A stretch of DNA of 64,000 nucleotides from JBBIQV01 sp964555285 (GTDB lineage Bacteria > Nitrospirota > Nitrospiria > Nitrospirales > Nitrospiraceae). Shown here one piece after another: positions 1 through 6,720 of this stretch. The stretch is from NCBI GenBank assembly GCA_964555285.1, contig CAZKRM010000017.1:1-64000 (forward strand), written 5' to 3'. A program made the translations under genes and the position numbers. The notes below the pieces were generated by a model. The model made no database searches, was not told where the DNA came from, and was given only the letters and a program-made list of their open reading frames with translations. How positions within the stretch are numbered: the stretch's first letter is position 1; every line of letters starts with the position of its first letter.

Positions 1-163
1 TGACGCTCTCGGCCACCATGCGTCCCATCTCCAGCATCACCGCGTCCAGCGCCTGTTTGCCCGAGTTGATCACACGGACCAGGGTCCCCAACATCTGCTG
101 TTCACCCGAGATCGCCCTCAATCCCGCCATGGCGTGCTTCCGTTGCCTCGTGTCTTGTCTCAT
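1..163 (-). CDS. IS transposase, N-terminal part (runs off the window)
   Basis: The reading frame opens with ATG at 163-161 and begins MRQDTRQRKHAMAGLRAISG. It continues through a helical stretch (residues about 20-54) to the window edge. A GGAG ribosome site lies about 5 nt upstream. The style fits the N-terminus of a multi-copy IS transposase, but the catalytic domain lies outside the window and the family cannot be fixed. A hairpin covers its ribosome site (see 166-215). Confidence 0.5.
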   Translation of the reverse strand, partial: MRQDTRQRKHAMAGLRAISGEQQMLGTLVRVINSGKQALDAVMLEMGRMVAESV

Positions 164-165
164 CG

Positions 166-215
166 GTGGCTCCTTTCGTTCTCGTTCCCGTGGAGTATTC
201 CACGGAGGGAGCCAC
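166..215 (-). promoter_or_regulatory. Nested hairpin covering the transposase Shine-Dalgarno
   Basis: GTGGCTCC (166-173) is the exact reverse complement of GGAGCCAC (208-215). Inside it, CCGTGGA (188-194) pairs with TCCACGG (199-205) across a 4-nt loop. On the minus-strand transcript the 3' arm contains the GGAG that precedes the transposase ATG. Such structures in IS elements block translation of read-through mRNA; that role is inferred here. Confidence 0.45.
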
Positions 216-502
216 TCATTCAAAATTCAACGGACTTCAGCATAACCTCGTTTGTCAATTCGGACTATCGTTCTCATGAAGCGGCTCCTTTCGTGAATGT
301 GGGGTGGTGGTTGTCTGATCCACGGTCACCGCACTGCATCACAAGGGCAGCCGCTTCGTCAATTTTCAACTAATCCTGGCACACCCTCAGTAAATTCGTG
401 GCAGGAATCTAACGACTATTTCTAACAATAGTAAAGAAAACACCACTCCCCCAAGAATCAAACAGGAATTGACAAGAAACCTTCTCCTACTTTTGATCAA
501 TG
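216..502. other. Gene-poor stretch beside IS remnants
   Basis: I see no open frame that looks like a gene. The stretch 400-500 is more AT-rich than its surroundings. It probably holds the outer ends of the two flanking IS remnants, but I could not identify a matching pair of terminal repeats. Confidence 0.3.
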
Positions 503-837
503 TCAAATCGCTTCAGCCCACCCTAGTGTTGAAAAACCCACTTCTGATAAACGAATCCAGTTCTCTGAGGATGACAGCCTAGGTAGAGAGCAGGGACTAA
601 CGTGGCCCCTTCGGTGAGCATGCGACTGAATCACAAAAGCCGTAGACATCCCGAACCAGGTGCATGCTACATCACGAAAGCGGGTCTTGCGTTGCCCGCC
701 GATCGCCTTCACTGAACCAAATAATTCTTCCACACGTTCGCGGATCCGCAACTCAGGACATGTGTCTGCGCGTCTTGTCGTCCGCTTAACCAACTCTAGC
801 GTATGCCGTTTGTGGCTGGAGCGATGTGGGTGCGAAG
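503..837 (-). pseudogene. C-terminal remnant of an IS5-like DDE transposase
   Basis: The residues translated here include RIRERVEELFGSVKAIGG followed by QRKTRFRDVA. These match the conserved end of IS5-type DDE transposases (R-x-R-[IV]-E-x-x-F-G-W-x-K-T...R-K-T-R-x-R-G). Only about 75 residues of the C-terminus remain and the usual downstream A-Y-N-L-x-R segment is altered. The remnant is fused in frame to the truncated wzt, so the insertion probably cut that gene. Family assignment is by motif only. Confidence 0.55.
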
Positions 838-1090
838 CACCCAGCCGGCGCAGGCGCGGCATGATGGATTGCTTGAGCCGATCCTGGGGCTGGTCGTAGA
901 GGTGGTAGCACTTGCTTAAATTTTGGACACGGATGGCGATGTCGCTTTTCGTGTCGTTCCAACGCGATGTGCCAAGGTCGCTGCCTGCCCCCTCACCCTG
1001 GCCCTCTCCCGCATGGGGCGATGGAGTTTCACCTCTGCCTCCCTCTATCGAGGGAAGTGGGGATTCCTTCACGAGGCTCTCAGAGGACAT
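838..1090 (-). pseudogene. wzt: Truncated O-antigen ABC transporter ATPase (Wzt), N-terminal fragment
   Basis: The ATG (1090-1088) overlaps the stop of a Wzm 3'-end copy, the normal wzm-wzt coupling. Residues 51-84 (DIAIRVQNLSKCYHLYDQPQ, then DRLKQ) match the characteristic N-terminus of polysaccharide-export ATPases. The frame then runs into transposase sequence before any Walker A, signature or Walker B motif, so no ATPase can be made. Residues about 11-36 come from an inserted G-rich dispersed repeat. Wzm at 5129-5962 is left without an intact partner in this window. Confidence 0.7.
975..1056. repeat. Dispersed repeat, copy 1 (CCCTCACC...CTCTCCC type)
   Basis: The block contains CCTCACCCTGGCCCTCTCCC and a GTTTCACCTC core. 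The same succession of words recurs at 2828-2930. This copy interrupts the 5' part of wzt and is read through as a Pro/Gly/Glu-rich segment. Repeats of this type are common in bacterial intergenic DNA; no mobility gene is attached. Confidence 0.5.
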
Positions 1091-1165
1091 CGGCGAATCC
1101 TTCGCGGGTCTTTTGGAACCACCAGAAGCCAGCCCAAGCTATGGCCATGCTCGCAACATCCGCTG
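1081..1165 (-). pseudogene. Copy 3 of the wzm 3' end (probably the original end)
   Basis: The minus strand encodes AIAWAGFWWFQKTREGFADV plus a final Leu and stop, nearly the same as the C-terminus of Wzm at 5129-5230. Its last bases overlap the wzt ATG (GATGTCCTCTGA). The homology stops after about 70-85 nt, where toxin-module DNA begins. This is most simply the ancestral wzm end, displaced from the gene body by inserted modules. Confidence 0.75.
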
Positions 1166-1183
1166 ATGATTTCGCGCTTGGTA

Positions 1184-1543
1184 TCACGCCCACGAGCCGA
1201 GAAATTCCACTTGATTCTTCATGTCCTCAGCCGTCTTGGTGGTTATCAGTTTCAGAAGACGGCGTACCTGCTCACCCACTGAATACTGCTGTTGCCGCCC
1301 CAGAATGATCCCCGCGTGGGATTTCCCTTGTGTGAGAAACGCTGTATGCAGGCGGTAGAAATCCCTGCAATTGAAACTATACAAGACACGCCTCTGGGTG
1401 GTTGCATAGCCCAGATGCTCTTCATCCGAACGCTCAATCATTCCTGCCTCCAGGGCGGTGAGTATATCCACACCTCGAGCCCGGAGTGCCCTGACAAGAG
1501 CACTCCGCATGGAATCCTCATCCACATAGAGACGAATCGTCAT
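1184..1543 (-). CDS. DUF5615 PIN-like toxin candidate
   Basis: The 119-residue protein begins MTIRLYVDEDSMRSALVRAL, the Asp-rich N-terminal strand of the DUF5615 (Mut7-C/PIN-like) family. A second acidic/aromatic segment (VLYSFNCRDF) sits near residues 52-62. The usual 'T-x-D-x-D' motif is replaced by FNCRDF, so the active site may differ from the standard form. It lies 5 nt downstream of a DUF433 gene, the standard two-gene arrangement for putative VapBC-like pairs. Toxicity has not been shown. Confidence 0.65.
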   Translation of the reverse strand: MTIRLYVDEDSMRSALVRALRARGVDILTALEAGMIERSDEEHLGYATTQRRVLYSFNCRDFYRLHTAFLTQGKSHAGIILGRQQQYSVGEQVRRLLKLITTKTAEDMKNQVEFLGSWA

Positions 1544-1548
1544 CGCTG

Positions 1549-1839
1549 TCAGGAACGGCCCTTGCCATGTTGTTGCTCCAACTGTTCATCCACCGCTTCT
1601 TCTTCGGCGATGTCCTGTTCTATCTCCTCCCGATTCGCATGATAGTACGTCAAGGCAGCGTAAGCCTGTGCCAAGGTTAAGTGTGGAATCTCAGCGACGA
1701 TCTCCTCCGGGGTCAACCCTAGCTTGTACCAGCCGACGATGCGCCGTACCGTGATCCCGGTCCCTGCAATCCGTGGGCGTCCACCACGTATCTCCGGCGT
1801 TCGAACGATGAGGTTTCCTATGTCAACTCCTGTAGCCAC
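1549..1839 (-). CDS. DUF433 antitoxin-like protein
   Basis: The 96-residue protein has the DUF433 signature GGRPRIAGTGITVRRIVGWY, followed by the helix LGLTPEEIVAEIPHLTLAQA, a short winged/HTH-like domain. The C-terminus is strongly acidic (about residues 70-90, EEIEQDIAEEEAVDEQ). It starts at ATG 1839 and is directly upstream of the DUF5615 gene with which it would form a toxin-antitoxin pair. DNA-binding autoregulation is expected for the family; no operator was identified. Confidence 0.7.
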   Translation of the reverse strand: MATGVDIGNLIVRTPEIRGGRPRIAGTGITVRRIVGWYKLGLTPEEIVAEIPHLTLAQAYAALTYYHANREEIEQDIAEEEAVDEQLEQQHGKGRS

Positions 1840-1949
1840 GGCGTCATTGTCCTCGTTTTAAATTTGTTACACCGAGGAGGCAACGGTTGCCTCCACAATA
1901 ACAGTATCCTGATGCTGGCTGCCCGATACGTACGCCGTTTCGCGAGTGA

Positions 1950-2155
1950 CGATGGCATCACAGGACATCTGCGAATCCTTTACGGTTGTTTGAACCAACC
2001 AGAAGCCGGCCTACGCCATGGCCAGGCTCGCCAGAGTGTACACACCAAGACCAGCCCGGTCCAGCACCCTTCCCCAAATCCGGACCTCTTCCGATTGTTC
2101 GATCACGAAGGTGAGCAGGTTGATGAGCAGCCAATAAACTCTCGCGTGAATGTCA
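1950..2155 (-). pseudogene. Copy 2 of the wzm 3' end (decayed)
   Basis: Read on the minus strand, this stretch aligns with the last 65 codons of wzm. The segment LLTFVIEQSEEVRIWGR corresponds to PLTFIIEEARNVLIWGR, and a final block matches the AGFWW...FADVL end. It has an in-frame TAG and a shift before the end, so it is dead. It separates the DUF433/DUF5615 module from the DUF5647/HEPN/MNT block, as expected if each block was inserted with its own copy of the wzm end. Confidence 0.7.
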
Positions 2156-2419
2156 TGAGGCAATCCCTTGGATGACCGGTTCTTCGAGCCTGGAATGCAC
2201 CGGTTTTAACCCCTTCACATGCACGTAGACCACTGCTTGCCACTGTTCTCGCTGCCGCTTGGCTAACTCGGTTGCCCAGGCGTTGAAGGCCTCATCCCCT
2301 TCAACCTGAATGACAACCTGTGCGCCAGAAGGGATCTGCGCAGCAAACTCAGGGTGCTCCATGACATAACGGTCGAATTCCGTCACGAGCAACGCTTGTT
2401 TTTTCTCGTACACGTTCAC
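2153..2419 (-). CDS. Small conserved protein, DUF5647-like
   Basis: The start is taken as GTG 2419-2417, which overlaps the upstream stop as GTGA and has AGAGGAGA just before it; this gives 88 residues. The protein (VNVYEKKQALLVTEFDRYVM...) resembles the small DUF5647 family, with a conserved E-F-D-R-Y and a C-terminal VYVHVKGLKPVHSR segment. Its coupling to the gene upstream suggests a two-component small-protein module, possibly toxin-antitoxin. Function is unknown. Confidence 0.55.
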   Translation of the reverse strand: MNVYEKKQALLVTEFDRYVMEHPEFAAQIPSGAQVVIQVEGDEAFNAWATELAKRQREQWQAVVYVHVKGLKPVHSRLEEPVIQGIAS

Positions 2420-2727
2420 GGCCACTCTCCTCTGAGGAAACGATCCTGATATTCTTCCCACCGCTCCTGAATATCTTCGTCCGCAAGTGTCACGGCCTCG
2501 GCAAACGACAGCGGTGGCAGTTCCTTGCGCGATTCTCCCGATCGACGATACGAGTCTACATGCGCGAATCCGTGCATCGAATCATACCGAAGGACCGGAC
2601 GCCACTGTTCCTCAATGAATGCTTCAAGCTGAACGACAAATGAGATAACCGTTCCTCCGACTGTCTCATGGCTATGTCGTTTCCGTGCATTTTCCCCAAG
2701 AGGCAACACATATTCAACCCGTGACAT
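2416..2727 (-). CDS. Conserved uncharacterised protein, partner of the DUF5647-like gene
   Basis: The 103-residue protein (MSRVEYVLPLGENARKRHSH...) is mostly beta-rich in the first 60 residues and ends in an acidic helix (EDIQERWEEYQDRFLRGEWP). I recognise the pattern as a recurring small protein paired with DUF5647, but I assign no function. It overlaps the next gene by 4 nt (GTGA), so the two are translationally coupled. Confidence 0.6.
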   Translation of the reverse strand: MSRVEYVLPLGENARKRHSHETVGGTVISFVVQLEAFIEEQWRPVLRYDSMHGFAHVDSYRRSGESRKELPPLSFAEAVTLADEDIQERWEEYQDRFLRGEWP

Positions 2728-2827
2728 TCGCTCGGTCTATCTACCCTTTTTTACTAAACCAGTTGCCCTCGGTACTTCGTCGACACAGTCCATCTGCTCA
2801 GTTAGAAACTCCTGTTCTGGCAATGCC

Positions 2828-2930
2828 CCCTCACCTTCTCCTCTCCCCAAGCGGGAGCGAGGGAACCGTGCGCGGATGGCGATGTCGTCGGCCACGTGTG
2901 GGGAGGTGGTTTCACCTCGGATTCCCCCAT
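2828..2930. repeat. Dispersed repeat, copy 2
   Basis: CCCTCACCTTCTCCTCTCCC and GGTTTCACCTC recur here in the same order as at 975-1056, spaced further apart. A 15-bp block (CGGATGGCGATGTCG, 2872-2886) is also identical to wzt codons at 930-944, so part of this stretch may derive from a duplicated wzt 5' region. I see no gene in 2728-2962. Confidence 0.45.
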
Positions 2931-2962
2931 TGACACTCGGGCGTCGCTGCGCTGACTCCACG

Positions 2963-3337
2963 CTACGCCTCTTGCGCTGACCGCAGGCTCCACAACAACG
3001 TCCTCAGCGCCGGCAGATAGCCGTTCAACCGTTCATACACCTTGACCGCATCCTGCGCGCGGTACGTATGGGACATCTTGTTGCGCGCATCGAGCATATC
3101 GAGCCATGGCCCTTCGTCGTCGATCCATTTGCCCGCAAAGGCCTGTTTGAAACAAACTTTCGGTGACGTGCATTCCGGCAACCCCATCTCCTGAGCGGTG
3201 GCCTCCACCGCTTTCCAGGCCAGTTCAAAGGTAAACTCGAAATACCGGATGCAGCCGGCCTTGATCACATCATTCTCCGCCGGCACCTTCAGTGCCGCTT
3301 CGAGCTGTTGGAGCGCATTCTCGAAGTCCTAGCGCAT
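2963..3337 (-). pseudogene. HI0074-type nucleotidyltransferase partner (HEPN-like), interrupted by a stop
   Basis: From ATG 3337 the frame reads M-R-stop-DFENALQQLEAALKVPAEND and continues to IRYFEFTFELAWKAVEATAQ, the conserved core of HI0074-type substrate-binding proteins. The TAG at 3331-3329 is the third codon. Without it the product would be about 124 residues, the usual family length. Translation could restart at GTG 3286, giving 107 residues without the first helix. The nucleotidyltransferase partner lies 7 nt upstream. I call it a probable recent pseudogene. Confidence 0.65.
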
Positions 3338-3344
3338 CCAGGAA

Positions 3345-3704
3345 CTAGCCTTCATAGAGCACCTCTACATGCCCCATGGCGCGCCGACGAAACTCCTCAT
3401 TCACGCGATTCAAATCCACCCAGTCGATCTTGTAGAGCGTCGGGAGGGCGTCGAACATGTCCTCGATGTCGAAGAACGCCTTGAGCGGAAGGGGCTCGGC
3501 GCCATAGACACCCACATCGAAGTCCGCGCGCGGCCTGGCCTTCCCCGTCGCTCTGGACCCGAACAAGACCACCGTATGATGTTGCAACAACGGCGCCGCC
3601 TGGCGCAGCGTCCGCCGGAGCATGGCCTTGATTTCCGCTTCCCGCTGTGTGATTGCCGTGTCATCCATCGACTGCAGGCCGTTGAACAAGTTCGCCGGCG
3701 CCAT
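3345..3704 (-). CDS. MNT-type nucleotidyltransferase (partner of HI0074-like gene)
   Basis: This minimal nucleotidyltransferase of 119 residues has the motif VVLFGSRATGKARPRADFDV (residues about 45-64), that is GSxxxG followed by the D-x-D metal-binding pair. A later Asp (IDWVDL) could be the third carboxylate. Family members transfer nucleotides to a HEPN partner or other protein and often act as the antitoxin of a pair. The true start may be the internal ATG at residue 13 (MDDTAITQ). It is followed by the interrupted HI0074-like gene. Confidence 0.75.
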   Translation of the reverse strand: MAPANLFNGLQSMDDTAITQREAEIKAMLRRTLRQAAPLLQHHTVVLFGSRATGKARPRADFDVGVYGAEPLPLKAFFDIEDMFDALPTLYKIDWVDLNRVNEEFRRRAMGHVEVLYEG

Positions 3705-3740
3705 GAAGACCGTGACGCGTCATACGTTGAAGCGCCAGCT

Positions 3741-4163
3741 CTACTTGAGCACCCCGCGTATCCTGAGACAGGCTCCGGCCGCATCCAGGACTGTTGCCGC
3801 GTCACGGACCGCCTGATCGAGATCCCCCGCAGTAAAGATCCCTGCAGGCACCCCACCGGGAAGCCCATTCGGATACCTGGTCGGGATATAGAACCGATCC
3901 AGCCGCCGGCAGGCTTCCGCCAGGTTTGACAGCCCAGCCTCGCTAGCCCCAAGCGCTTCATACAATTCGTAGGTTGAATGGCCTGGCACGAACCGTTCAC
4001 CGCGCGCGTAATGGCACGCCTTGATCGCCTTTTCTGCGGCCTGCTGGGCCATGAAGCACCCCTTGTCAAAGAACCGGCCTTCTTCCTGCACCCATCGGAC
4101 AAAGGCCAAATCATCCAGCGCCTGCTCCCACCACCGGCGTGCTTCAACCCCTGGATTTTTCAT
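3741..4163 (-). CDS. HEPN domain protein
   Basis: The start is taken at ATG 4163, inside the end of the upstream MNT gene (20-nt overlap), giving 140 residues. It is all-helical, with AEKAIKACHYARGERFVPGH near residues 43-62, typical of the helix-turn region of HEPN proteins paired with MNT. The canonical RNase motif R-x4-6-H is not clean; H-S-T (HSTYELYEAL) is the nearest candidate. It is probably the toxin or substrate partner of the nucleotidyltransferase encoded just upstream. Confidence 0.7.
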   Translation of the reverse strand: MKNPGVEARRWWEQALDDLAFVRWVQEEGRFFDKGCFMAQQAAEKAIKACHYARGERFVPGHSTYELYEALGASEAGLSNLAEACRRLDRFYIPTRYPNGLPGGVPAGIFTAGDLDQAVRDAATVLDAAGACLRIRGVLK

Positions 4164-4494
4164 ACAGCACAATCCCGTGGGTTATGGCCTCGCGCACCAG
4201 CGGATTCTCTTCATCGAGCATCGTTTGGTACTCCTCCGGCGTATACACGAGAATATCCACCGCAACCGGTAGGGTCCACCGGAGATAGGCCCCCTCCAAC
4301 CGGTCGAGGAAGCGTTTCTCCGTCTGCATGACCACGATCAGGTCCACATCGCTCCATTGATCGACCTCCCCGCGGGCTGCCGATCCAAACAGGATGATCC
4401 GCTCCGGGTGGAGATCACGAAAGCACTCCACGACCCGCGCTCGAAGCCCCTCCAGATCTCGTAACAGCCGTTCCTTCACCAAGACATCAGACAT
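4144..4494 (-). CDS. MNT-type nucleotidyltransferase
   Basis: The 116-residue protein contains RIILFGSAARGEVDQWSDVD (residues about 32-51), the GSxxxG and D-x-D signature of the polymerase-beta-like minimal nucleotidyltransferases. Its stop lies inside the following HEPN gene, so the pair is translationally coupled. In described MNT/HEPN systems the MNT protein modifies the HEPN toxin; that role is inferred here. The 4495-4705 gap upstream shows no gene. Confidence 0.75.
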   Translation of the reverse strand: MSDVLVKERLLRDLEGLRARVVECFRDLHPERIILFGSAARGEVDQWSDVDLIVVMQTEKRFLDRLEGAYLRWTLPVAVDILVYTPEEYQTMLDEENPLVREAITHGIVLYEKSRG

Positions 4495-4705
4495 TGGATC
4501 GCTCCGTTCATCGAATGGCCAAGATCGACATCGCTTCCCTCATGCACCTCACGATTGCTAACGATCCAAAGAGAATGATTGTTTTGCTGAAATCGCAGCT
4601 TCCAGCTTCTCGCCCTCGCCTGGCTGCCATGTGGTTTCTCATTAGGCACCCTCAGCCTTGCCCCGCTTCGATTCGCTCCACGCGGGTCTCTAACGCGAGC
4701 ATTTT

Positions 4706-5047
4706 CTATTCTACAGCACGGATGCGACGATCAAGCTCGGCATAAGAAAACTTGATCATGGCGCCCAATTCGCGCTCCACGTGTTCTATCTTCTCCACAA
4801 TGCGGGCCTGGCCGTCCACGAGGATTTGATGGCCTTCGGCCACTTGTCGGATTTCACTCCTGAGACCCTCAGCCAGTACACCGAAATATCGCCTGGTATC
4901 TTCGAATTTGCCATCAATGCCGGTGAACCGTTCATCGATACGCGTAAACCGCTCGTCCATCGTATCCAGCCGCCCATCGATCGCGGTCAATCGCTGCTCC
5001 ACGATGCCGAACTTGTTTTCTAGGAATTCTCTCGTTTCCTTATCCAT
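4706..5047 (-). CDS. Small coiled-coil protein of unknown function
   Basis: The 113-residue protein is almost entirely charged helix. It has near-heptad tandem segments (DERFTRIDERFTGIDGKFED, residues about 31-50) predicted to form a coiled coil. There is no signal peptide or membrane segment. Similar short 'DxRFxxIDxRF' coiled-coil proteins are common next to accessory modules. It is the first gene of the accessory block after wzm. Function is unknown. Confidence 0.55.
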   Translation of the reverse strand: MDKETREFLENKFGIVEQRLTAIDGRLDTMDERFTRIDERFTGIDGKFEDTRRYFGVLAEGLRSEIRQVAEGHQILVDGQARIVEKIEHVERELGAMIKFSYAELDRRIRAVE

Positions 5048-5128
5048 ACACCTCCCTCGCGAAGTCCAACATCATCCACCGACAACCATGGCTGTGGAGG
5101 TCAGAGCCCAGCCGTTGTTGGAAAATGA

Positions 5129-5962
5129 TCACAGGACATCGGCGAATCCTTTGCGCGTCTTTTGGAACCACCAGAACCCGGCCCAGGCCAGAAGCACGCC
5201 AGCGACACTGGCAATGCCCAACCCCAGCCAGTACGGCAGTCGCCCCCAGATCAGCACATTACGCGCCTCTTCGATGATGAAGGTGAGCGGATTCGCGTGA
5301 ATCCACAGTTGGTATTCTTTGGGCAGCGCCGACACCGGATAAAAGACCGGCACCAGGAACATCATGACGGTCGTGAGCAACCCGATCGCCTGGCCGATGT
5401 CGCGGACAAAGACCCCGATGGCGGCCAGAAACCAGGCCGCGCCCATCGTGGCGAGCACCAGCGGCAAGATCACCAGAGGCAGAAAGACCACCGACCACTC
5501 GATGTGGAGCGTCGTAAGGAACACAAAGGCCAGCAACACCAACAGGCTGATCGCCGCATGGAACAATGCTGTGGCGAGTGACACCCAGGGCAGGATTTCA
5601 AGTGGAAAGACGACTTTCTTGACGAAATTCACATTCGAGAGGATGAGTCCCGGCGCCCGCTGGACACATTCCGCGAACAGGCCGTGGATAACCATGCCCA
5701 CGAACAGAATGATTGCGAACGCCACCTTGCTCTCCTCGCCGCCCGCTCCCCACCGAGTTTTGAAGGCGACCGAAAACACAAAGGTATAGACGGCCAGCAT
5801 CAGAATCGGGTAGAAGAACGACCACGCGACCCCCATGATCGACCCGCGATACCGCCCAACCACTTCGCGTTTGGTCATCTGCCAGATAAGCTCGCGGTTG
5901 CGCCAGAAGCTGGTGAACAGCGCAGCGAGAGAGGTGGGGTGAGACAGATACATCGCTTGCAT
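5129..5962 (-). CDS. wzm: O-antigen/polysaccharide ABC transporter permease (Wzm)
   Basis: The 277-residue ABC-2 type inner-membrane permease has about six hydrophobic segments. The N-terminal amphipathic region LIWQMTKREVVGRYRGSIMG is typical of Wzm/TagG/KpsM proteins. It would export lipid-linked O-polysaccharide in complex with Wzt. The C-terminus (FWWFQKTRKGFADVL) is repeated twice more downstream (1950-2155, 1081-1165), and wzt itself is truncated at 838-1090. The permease is intact but has no ATPase partner in this window. Confidence 0.9.
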   Translation of the reverse strand: MQAMYLSHPTSLAALFTSFWRNRELIWQMTKREVVGRYRGSIMGVAWSFFYPILMLAVYTFVFSVAFKTRWGAGGEESKVAFAIILFVGMVIHGLFAECVQRAPGLILSNVNFVKKVVFPLEILPWVSLATALFHAAISLLVLLAFVFLTTLHIEWSVVFLPLVILPLVLATMGAAWFLAAIGVFVRDIGQAIGLLTTVMMFLVPVFYPVSALPKEYQLWIHANPLTFIIEEARNVLIWGRLPYWLGLGIASVAGVLLAWAGFWWFQKTRKGFADVL

Positions 5963-6070
5963 GGTTCTTTTCGGATCAGGTTGGGGGATTGGCGCTTTCT
6001 CTGAAACAATTGGCTTGATACAGACCGCCGCCCCGTCAAGCGAACGAGCGTCAGCAGCCTAAATCAAACC

Positions 6071-6092
6071 GGCTCTATTGGTCAATAGAGCC
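6071..6092. terminator. Perfect 10-bp palindromic hairpin, probable terminator
   Basis: GGCTCTATTG and CAATAGAGCC are exact reverse complements separated by 2 nt. The flanks are A-rich on the left (AAATCAAACC) and CCTTTG on the right. On the minus strand the stem is followed by GGTTTGATTT. It could end transcripts from the O-antigen ligase side before wzm, or serve both strands. The T tract is short, so the call is tentative. Confidence 0.45.
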
Positions 6093-6322
6093 TTTGAGCC
6101 GCAGGATGTTGCGTCCTTGCCGGCATTATGTCTTCTCACTTATGAGCTCCTGCAGGTATTGGCCATATCCATTTTTTATGGCTTGGCTCCCCCCTCTCGC
6201 TCCCCTACGGGGAAACGGCACCTATGTTGCCATGAGGGGAGGGCATCGGCACCACATTACCGCGACCCTGGGAAGAGTTCATTGACCCACTGCTTCGCGG
6301 ATTCTTTCATATAGAGACACCT

Positions 6323-6601
6323 TTAGAGACACCTTCCTTGTCGCTGAGTCATTCTCAGAAAGGGGCTGCCATCGAGAAGATGGCGTCTGACAGTGGAGCG
6401 CGACACCACAAACGGATCGATTGCGAAGCTGCTGTAAAACGACTTCAAGTGCTTGTGCACACGCTGAAAGAGGGAGGCGGCATCCTCAGCTTGGTCCTCG
6501 GCCACAATCAGCAGGTCGAGATCCCGTCCCCGCCCCTCTCTTGCGACGGATCCGAATACGAGATGCAGACCGGATCCACGGCTTGCGCCACCGTTTTCGC
6601 A
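6323..6601 (-). pseudogene. Nucleotidyltransferase fragment without a start codon
   Basis: An open stretch of 92 codons after a TGA (6604-6602) encodes LHLVFGSVAREGRGRDLDLL, a nucleotidyltransferase GSxxx(G)...D-x-D motif, then a helical C-terminal part ending FLRMTQRQGRCL. No ATG or GTG precedes the motif, and the first possible start (GTG 6505) lies after the catalytic residues. It therefore looks like a decayed, 5'-truncated gene. The flanking 6093-6322 and 6602-6720 show no other gene. Confidence 0.5.
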
Positions 6602-6720
6602 TCATCTAAGGTGACCATTGCCTACCAGGCGCGGCTGTCACCAGCAAGGAAATCACGGACATGGCACACAACGGCTGTGCGGTTCCTACCGCAATCGGAC
6701 GGAAAAGTCCAGGATCGTCT

